From Sulfuritalea sp. (lineage in GTDB: Bacteria; Pseudomonadota; Gammaproteobacteria; Burkholderiales; Rhodocyclaceae): DNA of 32,565 bases. The translations under genes and the position numbers were made by a program. Below the pieces are notes generated by a model. It saw only the letters and a list, made by a program, of their open reading frames with translations, searched no databases and had not been told where the DNA came from. The stretch covers positions 1 to 32,565 of the forward strand of contig JAUXUK010000017.1 in NCBI GenBank assembly GCA_030680805.1, given 5' to 3'. Below, in pieces: positions 9,195 to 18,339 of the stretch. The first letter of the stretch is position 1; every line of letters begins with the position of its first letter.

Positions 9195-11873
9195 TCAGGT
9201 TTCAAAAACGAGGCGCCACAGTTCGCGCACCGCATCGACGCGCTGCTGCACCAGATCGGGCGCGACCCGCGCGCGGGCGGCGTTGAGGCGCAGTTCGTGC
9301 TGCATGCGGCGATAGTCGCGGTAGGCGTTGCGCACCTGCTCGGCGAGATCCGCCGGAATCAGGCCGAGACCGGCGGCGATTTTCAGCAGCGCGATGTTGC
9401 CCAGGTTGCCGGTGAGTTCGGCGTGCCGGTGCGAATGGCCGAGCACCAGATACTGGACGATGAATTCGACATCGACCAGGCCGCCGGGATCGTGCTTGAG
9501 GTCGAACACGCGCTCGCGCTCGTCGCCCTTGGTGCCGTGCGCATCGAGCATCTTCTGCCGCATCGCCAGCACCTCCTCGCGCAGCCTGGCGAGATCGCGC
9601 TGCTGGCGCAGCACCTCGCAGCGAATGCGCTCGAAGGCTTCGCCCACCGCGCGGTCGCCCGCCGAAAAGCGGGCGCGGGTCAGGGCCTGGTGTTCCCAGA
9701 CCCAGGCTGATTCGAGCTGGTACTTGCGGAAGGCCTCGATCGAGCTGACCACCAGGCCGGAGTCGCCATTGGGCCGCAGCCGCAAGTCGGTTTCGAACAA
9801 CTGCCCGGACGACGTCTGCGCCGAAAGCCAGGTATTGAGCCGGGTACCCAGCCGGCCGTAATTCTCGCCGGCCTCGGGCGCCGAATCGTCGAACAGGAAT
9901 ACCAGGTCGAGATCGGAGGCGTAACCGAGTTCCTTGCCGCCCAGCTTGCCGTAGCTGATGACGCCAAAGTGCGGCCTCTCGATGTGGCGCTTCGGCATTT
10001 TCTTCCAGGCCCGCTCGATCGCGGCATCGAGCAGGATGTCGGCGAGTTCCGAGAGGTGGTCGGCCAGCTTTTCCACAGTCAGCAGACCGGCGATGTCCTG
10101 CGTCAACAAGCGGAACACCTGGGCGTGATGCACCTCGCGCAGGATGTCCATCTGCCGCTCCGTATCAGGCTCCTGTTCCTCCAGCAGCGCCGACAACTGG
10201 GCTCGAAAGGCTTGCCAGTCAGGCACGGCCTCCAGCAGGCGCGGATCGAGCAGTTCATCGAGCAGGATCGGATGGCGCTGCAGGTAGGCCGCGGCCCAAC
10301 TCGAGCTGCTGACCAGTTGCGCCACCTTTTGCAGCGCCTGCGGATACTGCTGCAGCAAGGCCAGATACGCCGCGCGCCGCGAAATCGACTCGAGCAGATC
10401 GACGCCGCGCGAAAGCGTTTCGTCGGGATTCGGCAGCGCGGCGGCGGCCTCGATCAGGCGCGGCACCAGAACGTCGAAGCGACCGCGGATGTCCTGCGAC
10501 ATCTGCTGGTAGAGCGGCCCGGAGCGCAACGCCGCCATGCGCTGTGCGGCGGCCGGCGGGTTGCGGTAGCCTAGGCGCTCGAAGCTGTCTTCCTGCGCCT
10601 CGCCGCCGGCATCGTGCCAGAGCCCCGCCAGCGCGTGCTGGCCATGATTCGGATCGGCAAAAACCTGCTCGAAGTGGCGCGACACGGTCGCGCGGTGATC
10701 GTCCAGCTCTTCGAGCAAGGCCTCGAAACTGGCAAAGCCCATGGCCTTCGACACGCGCACGCGATCTTCCGCCGCCACCGGGAGGCTGTGCGTCTGCGCA
10801 TCATCGAGGTACTGCAGGCGATGTTCGAGACGTCGCAGGAAATTGTAGGCAGACGCCAGTTCGACGGCGGCGTCGAGACTCAGGATGCCGCGCTCGGCGA
10901 GCAGTTTCAGAACCAGTTGCGTCGGTTTTATCTGCAAGGGCGTATCACGCCCGCCGCGAATCAGCTGGAACACCTGGGCGATGAATTCGATCTCGCGTAT
11001 GCCGCCGGGGCCCAGCTTGACATTGTTGGCCATGTCCTTCTTCGCCACTTCGCGGCGAATCTGCGCGTGCAATTCGCGCATGGCATTGATGGCGCCGAAA
11101 TCGAAATACTTGCGGAAAACGAAGGGATGGCGGACCTTTTCCAGTTCCTCGTGGCGATCGCCCGTCAGCGGACGTGCCTTGATCCAGGCATAGCGTTCCC
11201 ACTCGCGGCCCTGGGTGATGAAGTAGTTCTCCAGCATCTCGAAGGAACACACCAGCGGCCCGGAATCGCCGTTGGGCCGCAAACGCATATCGACGCGAAA
11301 CACCTGCCCGTCTTCGGTCGCCTCGGCGATGGCGTTGATCAGGCCACGTCCCAGGCGGGTGAAGAACTCGAAATTCGATATGGAACGCGAATTTGCGTTA
11401 ACTGCGTCCGTATCGCCGTCTTCCGGAAAGACAAAAATCAGATCGATGTCGGACGATACGTTGAGCTCGCGCCCGCCCAGCTTGCCCATGCCGATCACGA
11501 TGAGCTGCTGGGCGCCCCCATCGGCGCCGCGCGGCGTGCCGTAGCGCTCGACCAGGCCGGCGCTCAAGACCTCCACCGCCTTCCTCACCGCCAGTTCGGC
11601 GATCAGGGTCATGCATTCGGTCACTTCGAACAGGGGCGCGAGACCGCAAAGGTCGCGCGCAGCGATGCGCGCGTAGGCCCGCTGCTTGAGTTGTCGCAGC
11701 ACCGGCTTGAGGTTGTCTTCAGTCACCGGTTGCGCGGAGAGCCACGCGGACAGCTCGACGGCGGTGACCGGCAGATCCAGGGCGGCCTCGACTTCGGCCG
11801 CCAAGTCCGGCCTGGCCGCCAGCAGCCGCCCAAGGTAACGGGATGTTTCGAGGATATCGACGAGGGAGGGCAT
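9195..11873 (-). CDS. glnE: Bifunctional [glutamine synthetase] adenylyltransferase/adenylyl-removing enzyme
   Basis: GlnE adjusts glutamine synthetase activity by adding or removing AMP under PII protein control. The 892 residues (E. coli has about 946) contain two nucleotidyltransferase domains. The N-terminal removing domain shows GMGKLGGRELNVSSDIDLIF at 128-147, with Asp142 and Asp144. The C-terminal adenylylating domain shows YGKLGGKELGYASDLDLVF at about 640-660. Each is followed by an RLRPNGDSG element and by GGxxDVEF/GGIREIEF helical segments. All catalytic aspartates seem intact. The start MPSLVDILETSRYL is the first usable one and the gene faces away from yhdP, with a 151-base divergent spacer. 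It is followed by argJ. Confidence 0.96.
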   Translation of the reverse strand: MPSLVDILETSRYLGRLLAARPDLAAEVEAALDLPVTAVELSAWLSAQPVTEDNLKPVLRQLKQRAYARIAARDLCGLAPLFEVTECMTLIAELAVRKAVEVLSAGLVERYGTPRGADGGAQQLIVIGMGKLGGRELNVSSDIDLIFVFPEDGDTDAVNANSRSISNFEFFTRLGRGLINAIAEATEDGQVFRVDMRLRPNGDSGPLVCSFEMLENYFITQGREWERYAWIKARPLTGDRHEELEKVRHPFVFRKYFDFGAINAMRELHAQIRREVAKKDMANNVKLGPGGIREIEFIAQVFQLIRGGRDTPLQIKPTQLVLKLLAERGILSLDAAVELASAYNFLRRLEHRLQYLDDAQTHSLPVAAEDRVRVSKAMGFASFEALLEELDDHRATVSRHFEQVFADPNHGQHALAGLWHDAGGEAQEDSFERLGYRNPPAAAQRMAALRSGPLYQQMSQDIRGRFDVLVPRLIEAAAALPNPDETLSRGVDLLESISRRAAYLALLQQYPQALQKVAQLVSSSSWAAAYLQRHPILLDELLDPRLLEAVPDWQAFRAQLSALLEEQEPDTERQMDILREVHHAQVFRLLTQDIAGLLTVEKLADHLSELADILLDAAIERAWKKMPKRHIERPHFGVISYGKLGGKELGYASDLDLVFLFDDSAPEAGENYGRLGTRLNTWLSAQTSSGQLFETDLRLRPNGDSGLVVSSIEAFRKYQLESAWVWEHQALTRARFSAGDRAVGEAFERIRCEVLRQQRDLARLREEVLAMRQKMLDAHGTKGDERERVFDLKHDPGGLVDVEFIVQYLVLGHSHRHAELTGNLGNIALLKIAAGLGLIPADLAEQVRNAYRDYRRMQHELRLNAARARVAPDLVQQRVDAVRELWRLVFET

Positions 11874-12024
11874 CGGTTAGAATTTGTGCTTGAAGCGCTT
11901 TGGCCGCCCATTTTAGCGTGGGCAACAAGCGCAGCCCCGTCCAAGAGCCTCCAAGTCCATCATTTCGAACCTGCGTTCCCGCCTGCGCGACCTACCGCTA
12001 GCCCACCCCCGGCTGGGTGTTCTG

Positions 12025-15000
12025 TTGCGCGCGCTGCTCTGGGGAGTAACGCTGGGCTACTTCGCCTTCGCCCTGCTGTTGCTGACCTTGCGCTATGCAA
12101 TCCTGCCGCAAATCGACAGCTACCGGGGCGATATCGAGCGAATGATCGGCACGGCGATCAATCGTCCGGTCGGTATCCGGAAGATAGAGGCGCATTGGGC
12201 TGGACTGCGCCCGGCGCTGAACCTTGACGGCTTCGAGATCCGGGACACTCAGGGGCAACGCGCGCTGGGTTTCGACCAGATCGAGGCCGAACTGGCGTGG
12301 AGCTCGCTGTGGCATTTCCAGCTGCGGCTGGCGCGGCTGGAACTGGACTCACCGACGCTGCTGCTGCGCCGTGACGGCAAGGGCCGCTTCTTCGCCGCCG
12401 GACTCGAAATCACGCCACAGGCCAGCGACCAGGACGATTTCAGCGATTGGTTGCTGGCACAGGATCGCGTTGTCATCCGCAACGCGAGCATTGCCTGGCA
12501 GGATGAATTGCGCGGCGCGCCGATACTGGAATTGAAACGCCTGAACTTTCAGCTCGACAACAGCGGCAGTCGCCATCGCTTCGGCTTTACCGCCCAACCC
12601 CCGCGCGAGTTGGCGGCACGAATCGACATCCGTGGCGACTTCAAGGGGCGCGACCTGGACCAGCTGGAAGCATGGAAGGGCGACGTCTACGCCGAACTGG
12701 ACTACGCCGATCTGGCCGGTTGGCTGCCCTGGGTCGACTATCCGGTGGCCTTGCCGCAAGGCAGCGGTGCACTGAGGCTGTGGCTGGGATTTACCCACAA
12801 GCAACTGGTCTCGGCTACCGCCGATGTCCGCCTGGCGGACGTGCGCCTGCAACTGCGCCCGAATCTGCCCGAACTGGACCTGCTCCAGCTTGAGGGACGG
12901 CTGGCGGGCCGACGTCTCGACAGCGGCTTCGAAGCCGAACTGAAGCACCTGACACTGGCAACGCGGGGCGGTCTTGCGCTGCAACCGACAGATTTGAAGA
13001 TCAACTGGCAGGATGCCGCGGCCAATCGTCCGCCGCAGGGTGCGGCCAGCGCCAACGGCCTCGATCTGGGCGCGCTGGCCAGTCTCGCCGCCCACCTGCC
13101 GCTGAACGACGCGACGCGTGCCCGGCTTGCCCGCCATGCACCTCGCGGCCACGTCTTCGACCTCAAGCTGGACTGGAAAGGCGCGCCCGAAGACCCCGCG
13201 GCACTTCAATCATGGAGCATCAAGAGCCGCTTTGAAGGTCTCGGGCTGACCGCCCTCGGGCCCGTCCCCGGCATTTCCGGAGTCAGCGGGCGCATCGAGG
13301 GCAACCAGAAGGGCGGCAAACTGCGGCTGGATGGCCAGCGCGCCGGTTTCGAATTGCCCACCGTGTTCGCCGATCCAAAACTGGAACTGGAAGCCTTCGC
13401 CGCCGACCTTGACTGGCGCTTCGCCGCCGGCGCCCCTGCGGGGCTGCATGTCAACCTCAACAAGGCCACGTTCCAGAACAAGGATGCCGCCGGCGAAGCC
13501 AGCGGCAACTGGCGTGCGCTGGCCGAGGGCCCGGGTGAAGTCGATCTGGTCGCCCGCCTCACGCGCGGCAGCGGCGACGCCGTCTGGCGCTACATGCCGC
13601 TCGCCGTCGGCAAGGACGTGCGCGACTGGCTGCGCGTAGCCATCATCGGCGGCAAGGCCACTGAAACCACGCTGAAGCTGCAGGGCGACTTGCGCCAGTT
13701 CCCGTTCCGCGACAGCAAGGGCGGCCTGTTCGAGGTGCGCGGAAAGTTCCGCGATGCAACCCTGCGCTACGCCGGCAGCTGGCCGGAGATCAACGCTATC
13801 GAAGGGGACCTGCTGTTCACCGGCCAGCGCATGCTGATTACCGGCAAGAGCGGCAGGATATTCGGCGTCGGCCTGCACGATGTTCGTGCCGAGATTGCCG
13901 ATATCGAGCAGGCAGAGGAACTGCTCACCGTCACCGGCAAAGCAGCCGGACCGACCGCGGAGTTCCTGCGCTTCATCGAGGCCAGCCCGGTCGGCGAGCG
14001 CATTGATCATTTCACCGAAGACATGAAGGCGGAAGGCAGTGGCGAACTCGATCTCAAACTCGCCTTGCCCTTGCGGAAGATGACCCACTCGAAGGTCGAC
14101 GGCAGCTATCGTTTCGACGGCAACCGCCTGACTGTGGACAGCGACCTTCCCCCCCTGGCTGAAGTCCGCGGGGCGCTGCGTTTCTCGGCCGACCATCTGG
14201 AGGCCAGGGGAATTCGCGGCACGCTGCTCGGCTCTCCGCTCAGCGTCGATGTGCGGACGGCGGGTGAAGGCAATGTTCAGGTGAACGCCGCCGGAGAAAT
14301 CAACATGGCGACACTGCGGCGCCAGTTCCCGCAACCCGTATTCGATCATCTGTCAGGCAGCACCAAGTGGACCGGCAATGTGCGGGTAAGGAAAAAAACC
14401 GCCGAAGTAAGACTGAGCTCGAACCTGGTCGGCTTGTCATCGAGCCTGCCGGAGCCCTTCAACAAGTCGGCCGCGGATACGATGGCCTTCAACTTCGAGC
14501 GCAAGCCGCCGCCGGATGCCGCCGCACGCACGGGTGGAAAACTCGGCGCTCGCGACACGGCGACAAAAGCGGCGGCAGCGCAGGACATGATCGACCTCAG
14601 CCTCGGTCGCGCCTTGCGCTTCCAATTGGTGCGTCGTCGCGACAGCACGCCGCCGGTCATCACGCGCGGCCTGCTTGCAGTGGGTGATGTCAGTGCCAGC
14701 ATGCCCGAACGCAGCGTGCTGCTTGCGGTCAATCTGCCGCGCGTCAATGCCGATTTCTGGCGCGGCCTCGTCGCAGGCCCGAGCAACGGAAATGGCCAGG
14801 GCGAATCGGTGCTGCCGCTCCTGCCCGCGGTCCAGTTCGACTTGCGCACTGCCGACCTGACCCTGCAGGACAAGAGCTTCCACGATGTGCGCGTCAATGG
14901 CAGCCGGCCGGAAGGCGCCGGCAGCACCCGCTTCGAACTGAAAAGCCGTGAGCTGGCCGGCAACTTCGAATGGAGCAGTGCCGGCAGCGGCAAACTGACG

Positions 15001-15909
15001 GGACGGATCGGCCAGTTTTCAATTCCCGAATCGGCCGCCACGCCTGCCGCGCTCCAGGCCAGGACCAACGAGGTCATCGAGCGGATTCCTGCCCTCGACA
15101 TCACGGTCGACAAGCTTTCGTTCAAGGACCGCACGCTCGGCACCGTGCGCATCGCCGCCGAGAACCGCGAGGGCTACTGGAACACCAGGGTCGAAGCGAA
15201 GAACGATGACGGCATGCTGGAAGCCACCGGCCGCTGGCGCCCCAGTCCGACTCAGGCCGATACCCGCATCGAGTTCAAACTCAATGCGAAGAGCGTCGAG
15301 AAGCTTCTGGCGCGCATCGGCTACCCCGATACCGTGAAGCGCGGAAACGCCGACCTTTCGGGCGCCCTGTCCTGGAACGGATCGCCCTTCACGCTTGACT
15401 ATCCGAGCCTCAACGGCAGCCTCAAGCTCGATGCGTCCGGCGGGCAATTCATCAAGCTCGAACCGGGCGTCGGTCGCCTGCTCGGAATTCTCAGCCTGCA
15501 ATCGCTGCCACGCCGCATCACGCTGGATTTTCGCGACATCTTCAGCGAGGGATTTGCCTTCGACAGCATTGGCGGCCAGTTCACCGTCACGCGCGGCGTG
15601 ATGGAGACCAAGGAACTCCAGATCCAGGGGCCGTCGGCCAAAGTGCTGATCGGCGGGACGGTCGATCTCGGTACGGAAACCCAGGATATCAAGGTCCGTG
15701 TTCAGCCCGCGGTGGGCGAGTCAATTGCCGTCGGGGCGATGATCGCCAATCCGATCGCGGGCGCGGTAGTCTGGGCAGCACAAAAGATTCTGCGCGACCC
15801 CCTCGACCAGGCCTTCGCTTTCGAATACGCGGTGACCGGAAGCTGGGCCGACCCGAAGGTGGAGAAACTGGGACAGATACCGCGCAACGCGGCGGAGGAT
15901 GCAAAATGA
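12025..15909 (+). CDS. yhdP: YhdP family (TIGR02099) AsmA-like protein
   Basis: This large AsmA-superfamily protein (1294 aa) is anchored by one N-terminal membrane helix (about residues 3-22) and is predicted to cross the periplasm. In E. coli YhdP acts with TamB and YdbH in phospholipid traffic to the outer membrane. The N-terminus ILPQIDSYRGDIERMIGTAINRPVGI and HWAGLRPALNLDGFEI is the family opening. The C-terminus has the AsmA-like PNPIAGAVVWAAQKILRDPLDQAF-type ending (here ANPIAGA...). The long middle is beta-rich repeats. The start is odd. The frame opens after a TAG at 11914-11916 and has no ATG or GTG before TTG at 12025. The first ATG (12142) would remove the membrane anchor, so TTG is taken. 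It heads a yhdP-nit-tldD run. Confidence 0.9.
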   Translation: MRALLWGVTLGYFAFALLLLTLRYAILPQIDSYRGDIERMIGTAINRPVGIRKIEAHWAGLRPALNLDGFEIRDTQGQRALGFDQIEAELAWSSLWHFQLRLARLELDSPTLLLRRDGKGRFFAAGLEITPQASDQDDFSDWLLAQDRVVIRNASIAWQDELRGAPILELKRLNFQLDNSGSRHRFGFTAQPPRELAARIDIRGDFKGRDLDQLEAWKGDVYAELDYADLAGWLPWVDYPVALPQGSGALRLWLGFTHKQLVSATADVRLADVRLQLRPNLPELDLLQLEGRLAGRRLDSGFEAELKHLTLATRGGLALQPTDLKINWQDAAANRPPQGAASANGLDLGALASLAAHLPLNDATRARLARHAPRGHVFDLKLDWKGAPEDPAALQSWSIKSRFEGLGLTALGPVPGISGVSGRIEGNQKGGKLRLDGQRAGFELPTVFADPKLELEAFAADLDWRFAAGAPAGLHVNLNKATFQNKDAAGEASGNWRALAEGPGEVDLVARLTRGSGDAVWRYMPLAVGKDVRDWLRVAIIGGKATETTLKLQGDLRQFPFRDSKGGLFEVRGKFRDATLRYAGSWPEINAIEGDLLFTGQRMLITGKSGRIFGVGLHDVRAEIADIEQAEELLTVTGKAAGPTAEFLRFIEASPVGERIDHFTEDMKAEGSGELDLKLALPLRKMTHSKVDGSYRFDGNRLTVDSDLPPLAEVRGALRFSADHLEARGIRGTLLGSPLSVDVRTAGEGNVQVNAAGEINMATLRRQFPQPVFDHLSGSTKWTGNVRVRKKTAEVRLSSNLVGLSSSLPEPFNKSAADTMAFNFERKPPPDAAARTGGKLGARDTATKAAAAQDMIDLSLGRALRFQLVRRRDSTPPVITRGLLAVGDVSASMPERSVLLAVNLPRVNADFWRGLVAGPSNGNGQGESVLPLLPAVQFDLRTADLTLQDKSFHDVRVNGSRPEGAGSTRFELKSRELAGNFEWSSAGSGKLTGRIGQFSIPESAATPAALQARTNEVIERIPALDITVDKLSFKDRTLGTVRIAAENREGYWNTRVEAKNDDGMLEATGRWRPSPTQADTRIEFKLNAKSVEKLLARIGYPDTVKRGNADLSGALSWNGSPFTLDYPSLNGSLKLDASGGQFIKLEPGVGRLLGILSLQSLPRRITLDFRDIFSEGFAFDSIGGQFTVTRGVMETKELQIQGPSAKVLIGGTVDLGTETQDIKVRVQPAVGESIAVGAMIANPIAGAVVWAAQKILRDPLDQAFAFEYAVTGSWADPKVEKLGQIPRNAAEDAK

Positions 15910-15920
15910 ATAGTAAAGAT

Positions 15921-16038
15921 GCAGAGGCGTTTACCGCAGAGGCGCAGAGGCGCGGAGGAAACGCAGAGAAAATCAGGAGCAATGCTTTCCTCGCCATTGC
16001 CTTTGCCTTTTCTCTGCGCCTCTGCGCCTCTGCGGTAA
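15921..16038. repeat. Long inverted repeat built on GCAGAGGCG units (REP/MITE-like)
   Basis: A perfect 23-base arm at 15931-15953 is repeated in reverse complement at 16016-16038. A second shell, CGCAGAGAAAA (15962-15972), pairs with 16008-16018, and the tip has GCAATG (15979-15984) against CATTGC (15995-16000). The unit GCAGAGGCG occurs three times on the left (15921, 15936, 15944). The element fills almost the whole gap between yhdP and the amidase gene, ending 10 bases before the ATG, so its right arm overlaps the start of the weak ribosome site (TAAGG). As RNA it would form a large hairpin. I recall similar CGCAGAGG-rich repeats scattered in many environmental proteobacteria, but could not search for copies. 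Confidence 0.85.
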
Positions 16039-16048
16039 GGTTTTCTCC

Positions 16049-16843
16049 ATGATCCTCGCCGCCATACAGATGATTTCGGGACCGGACGTGGCGCCGAATC
16101 TCGCCACCGCCGGCCGCCTGATCGCCGAAGCGGCGGCAGCCGGCGCGCAACTGGTCGCCCTGCCCGAATACTTCCCGCTGATCGGCGCCACCGATGCCGA
16201 CCGGCTCGCCGCACGCGAGGTGGATGGCGCCGGCCCGATCCAGGACTTCCTCGCCGATGCCGCGCGCAAACACAGCCTGTGGCTGGTCGGCGGCTCGATT
16301 CCGCTGATGGCGAACGACCCGGCCAAGCTGCGCAACAGCTGCCTGGTGTTCGATCCGCAAGGCAAGCGCGTGGCGCGCTACGACAAGATCCATCTGTTCG
16401 GCTTCACCAGGGGCGACGAAGCCTACGACGAGGCGGCCACCATCGAGCGCGGCGATCAGGTCGTCGCCTTTGACTCGCCGCTCGGGCGCATCGGCGTTGC
16501 CATCTGCTACGACTTGCGTTTCCCGGAGCTGTTTCGCGCCATTGGAGACGTTGACCTTTTGGTGCTTCCCGCCGCCTTCACCGAGACCACCGGTCGCGCC
16601 CACTGGGAAATGCTGCTGCGCGCCCGCGCCGTGGAAAACCAGTGTTATGTCGTGGCGGCGGCGCAGGGCGGCCAGCATCCCAATGGCCGCATGACCCACG
16701 GCAACAGCATGGTTATCGACCCCTGGGGCGAAGTGCTGGCGCGCATGGACAAGGGCGAGGGCGTCGTCATCGGCGAACTGGATCGGCAACGCCTGGTCGA
16801 AGTCAGGACGAGCCTTCCGGCCCTGAAACACCGCATACTGTAG
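16049..16843 (+). CDS. Carbon-nitrogen hydrolase, Nit/deaminated glutathione amidase type
   Basis: This 264-residue nitrilase-superfamily enzyme has an intact Glu-Lys-Cys triad: Glu40 in LPEYFP, Lys113 in RYDKIHLF and Cys153 in [13 protein letters not shown]. The pattern around lysine and cysteine, together with [22 protein letters not shown], fits the NIT1/YbeM group. Members of that group remove the amide from deaminated glutathione made by transaminase side reactions, which is metabolite repair. A broader omega-amidase role is the main alternative. The protein is cytoplasmic with no signal. It lies between yhdP and tldD, an order I recall as common in betaproteobacteria. The ribosome site is weak (TAAGG at 16036-16040) and is partly inside the preceding inverted repeat, so folding of the leader might limit translation. 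Confidence 0.9.
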   Translation: MILAAIQMISGPDVAPNLATAGRLIAEAAAAGAQLVALPEYFPLIGATDADRLAAREVDGAGPIQDFLADAARKHSLWLVGGSIPLMANDPAKLRNSCLVFDPQGKRVARYDKIHLFGFTRGDEAYDEAATIERGDQVVAFDSPLGRIGVAICYDLRFPELFRAIGDVDLLVLPAAFTETTGRAHWEMLLRARAVENQCYVVAAAQGGQHPNGRMTHGNSMVIDPWGEVLARMDKGEGVVIGELDRQRLVEVRTSLPALKHRIL

Positions 16844-16863
16844 GACTCCATTCAAGGACAGCC

Positions 16864-18333
16864 ATGAACGCTCCCGCCAGCCCCATCCCCCATTTCGAGG
16901 TTGCCGAACGCGTCCTGCTCAAGCCCCACGGCCTGGCGCCGCACATGCTCGAGCGCGTCTTCGGCCAGTTGTTCGGCAACCACGTCGACTATGCCGACCT
17001 GTATTTCCAGTATGCGCGCTCGGAAGCCTGGAGCCTCGAGGAAGGCATCGTCAAGTCCGGCAGTTTCAACATCGAACAGGGCGTCGGCGTGCGGGCAATT
17101 TCCGGCGAAAAGACCGCCTTTGCCTATTCCGACGACATCAGCCTGGCAGCGCTGAAAGCGGCTGCAGACACCACCCGCGCCATCGCCGCGGCCGGCGCCC
17201 AGCGCCTGGCGCCGCTGTTGCGGCGTGGCAAACAACCCACGACGCTGTATGCCGGCAACGACCCCATCGCCTCGCTCGACGACGCGGCCAAGGTCACGCT
17301 GCTGGAGCGCCTCGAAGCCATGGCCCGCGCCGCCGACCCGCGCGTCAAGGAAGTCATGGCCAGCATCGCCGGTACCTGGGAAGTCGTTCTGGTGGCCCGC
17401 GCCGATGGCCACATGGCGGCCGACGTGCGTCCGCTGGTGCGCGTGTCGATTTCGGTGATCATGGAAGACGGGGTTGGCACCGGGCGACGGCGCGAGCAGG
17501 GGTCTTCGGGCGGCGGCGGCCGCTTCGACTACGCCTACTTCACGGACGCGGTGCTGGGCGATTACGCCCGGCGCGCAGTGCATCAGGCCAGCGTCAACCT
17601 CGCCGCCAAGCCGGCGCCGGCCGGCGAGATGACGGTGGTGCTCGGCCCGGGCTGGCCCGGCATCCTGCTGCACGAAGCGGTCGGCCACGGCCTCGAAGGC
17701 GACTTCAACCGCAAGGGCAGTTCCACCTTCGCCGGGCGCATCGGCCGGCGTGTTGCGGCCAAGGGGGTCACCGTGGTCGATGACGGCACGATTGTCGACC
17801 GCCGCGGCTCATTGACCATCGACGACGAAGGCAACCCGACGCAGCGCAACGTCCTGATCGAAGACGGTATCCTCGTCGGCTACCTGCAGGACACGCTGAA
17901 TGCGCGCCTGATGAAGGTGCCAGTCACCGGCAACGCTCGCCGCGAGTCCTTTGCCCACCTGCCGCTGCCACGCATGACCAACACCACCATGCTCAACGGC
18001 AGCCGCGATCCCGCCGAAATCATCAAGTCGGTGAAGAAGGGGCTGTATGCCGCCAACTTCGGCGGCGGACAGGTGGATATCACCAGCGGCAAATTCGTCT
18101 TTTCAACCGCCGAGGCCTACCTGATCGAGAACGGCAAAATCACCACGCCGGTCAAGGGCGCCACGCTGATCGGCAGCGGCCCCGAGGCGATGCTGCGCGT
18201 CTCCATGATCGGCAACGACATGGCGCTCGATTCGGGCGTCGGCACCTGCGGCAAGGAAGGCCAGAGCGTGCCGGTCGGCGTCGGCCAGCCGACGGTGCGC
18301 ATCGACGGGCTCACGGTCGGCGGCACGGGCTAA
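16864..18333 (+). CDS. tldD: Metalloprotease TldD
   Basis: TldD is the catalytic half of the TldD-TldE (PmbA) zinc protease, which trims peptides such as microcins and the CcdA antitoxin in E. coli. The 489-residue protein (481 in E. coli) has the metal motif HEAVGH at 270-275 inside [20 protein letters not shown]. Other conserved blocks are [49 protein letters not shown] and the C-terminal [20 protein letters not shown]. The start at [11 protein letters not shown] is chosen because AAGGA lies 8 bases before it, just after the amidase stop. The open frame upstream of this overlaps the amidase gene and is not coding. No tldE/pmbA partner is in the window. In many genomes it lies elsewhere. Confidence 0.96.
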   Translation: MNAPASPIPHFEVAERVLLKPHGLAPHMLERVFGQLFGNHVDYADLYFQYARSEAWSLEEGIVKSGSFNIEQGVGVRAISGEKTAFAYSDDISLAALKAAADTTRAIAAAGAQRLAPLLRRGKQPTTLYAGNDPIASLDDAAKVTLLERLEAMARAADPRVKEVMASIAGTWEVVLVARADGHMAADVRPLVRVSISVIMEDGVGTGRRREQGSSGGGGRFDYAYFTDAVLGDYARRAVHQASVNLAAKPAPAGEMTVVLGPGWPGILLHEAVGHGLEGDFNRKGSSTFAGRIGRRVAAKGVTVVDDGTIVDRRGSLTIDDEGNPTQRNVLIEDGILVGYLQDTLNARLMKVPVTGNARRESFAHLPLPRMTNTTMLNGSRDPAEIIKSVKKGLYAANFGGGQVDITSGKFVFSTAEAYLIENGKITTPVKGATLIGSGPEAMLRVSMIGNDMALDSGVGTCGKEGQSVPVGVGQPTVRIDGLTVGGTG

Positions 18334-18339
18334 CCGCTT

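Noticed and set aside
13210-14349. Minus-strand frame of about 380 codons inside yhdP
   Set aside because: It is an antisense shadow of a long high-GC gene, with no motif and no ribosome site.
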